Source: Streptococcus parasanguinis ATCC 15912 (GTDB lineage Bacteria; Bacillota; Bacilli; Lactobacillales; Streptococcaceae). Taken from it: a stretch of DNA of 64,000 bases. The notes below the pieces were generated by a model. The model did not search any database. It saw only the letters and a program-made list of their open reading frames with translations, and was not told where the DNA came from. The DNA is taken from assembly GCF_000164675.2 (NCBI RefSeq), contig NC_015678.1:2089653-2153652 (forward strand), read 5' to 3'. The translations under genes and the position numbers were made by a program. How positions within the stretch are numbered: the stretch's first letter is position 1; each line of letters begins with the position of its first letter. This document shows positions 63,972-64,000 of this stretch, piece after piece.

Positions 63972-64000
63972 CTTCGATAGGTTTATAAACCCTATCGAAG
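63972..64000 (+). terminator. Terminator hairpin at the window end
   Basis: CTTCGATAGG / CCTATCGAAG perfect stem with a 9-base loop. The T-run, if present, lies past the end of the window. Confidence 0.75.

Overview
The window is a low-GC Firmicute chromosome segment from a Streptococcus of the sanguinis/parasanguinis/mitis side of the genus. The evidence is gene order and protein content: an ecsAB-ccrZ-trmB-rimP-nusA-ylxR-ylxQ-infB-rbfA run, ftsL-pbp2x-mraY, pncB-nadE-pepC-pbp1A-recU-gpsB-rnpB-rlmL-mapZ-luxS, stp-stkP-liaFSR, a YSIRK-type secreted protease, and strong TTGACA/TATAAT or extended -10 promoters. The species is not certain; S. parasanguinis or a close relative is my best guess. 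Almost everything is core genome. I see no prophage, insertion sequence, CRISPR array, rRNA or tRNA.

Layout. Bases 1-5136: end of an LCP cell-wall ligase gene, a HIT gene with a small anchored coiled-coil protein on the minus strand, the EcsAB transporter, the cell-cycle regulator CcrZ and TrmB. 5137-10658: the nusA-infB translation/transcription operon. 10990-15162: phosphate symporter homologue, nagA with a CcpA-type operator, a small membrane protein and an aldo/keto reductase. 15423-19736: a 1437-residue subtilisin/C5a-peptidase-like surface protease. 19800-23739: T-box-controlled glycyl-tRNA synthetase (glyQ, glyS), with odd duplicated and hairpin-rich spacers, and a frameshifted UPF0291 gene. 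23863-30402: amino-acid permease, a 59-residue membrane protein gene found by direct reading, and the rsmH-ftsL-pbp2x-mraY division cluster. 30537-39434: DEAD-box helicase, an ABC importer pair without a binding protein, trxB, NAD biosynthesis (pncB, nadE), an acetyltransferase and pepC. 39526-46969: PBP1a and RecU (minus strand), YpsA-type protein, GpsB, RNase P RNA, RlmL, MapZ and LuxS. 47214-54623: RNase Y, guanylate kinase, RNA polymerase omega, PriA, Fmt and RsmB. 54645-63967: PhpP/StkP signalling pair, an unusual Tyr/Asn-rich secreted protein, LiaFSR, a HAD-cyclophilin fusion and an S1-domain RNA-binding protein.

How it fits together. The window is rich in septum placement and peri-septal wall synthesis: StkP/PhpP, GpsB, MapZ, CcrZ, PBP2x, FtsL, MraY, PBP1a and the envelope-stress LiaFSR system. 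A second theme is gene-expression machinery (NusA, IF2, RbfA, RimP, RsmH, RsmB, RlmL, TrmB, RNase Y, RNase P, omega, Fmt, GlyRS).

Most unusual items: (1) a composite palindromic intergenic repeat of about 180 bp, in three full copies and one half copy, with similar inverted ends and a hairpin plus T-tract on the side away from the upstream gene in either orientation; (2) an aromatic-repeat, CAP-like secreted protein inserted between stkP and liaF; (3) a UPF0291 gene broken exactly at an A-AAA-AAG slippery heptamer; (4) a duplicated glyQ translation start carrying a 25-codon decoy frame; (5) a YSIRK-signal protease without a sortase motif; (6) a probable leaderless 59-residue membrane protein gene.
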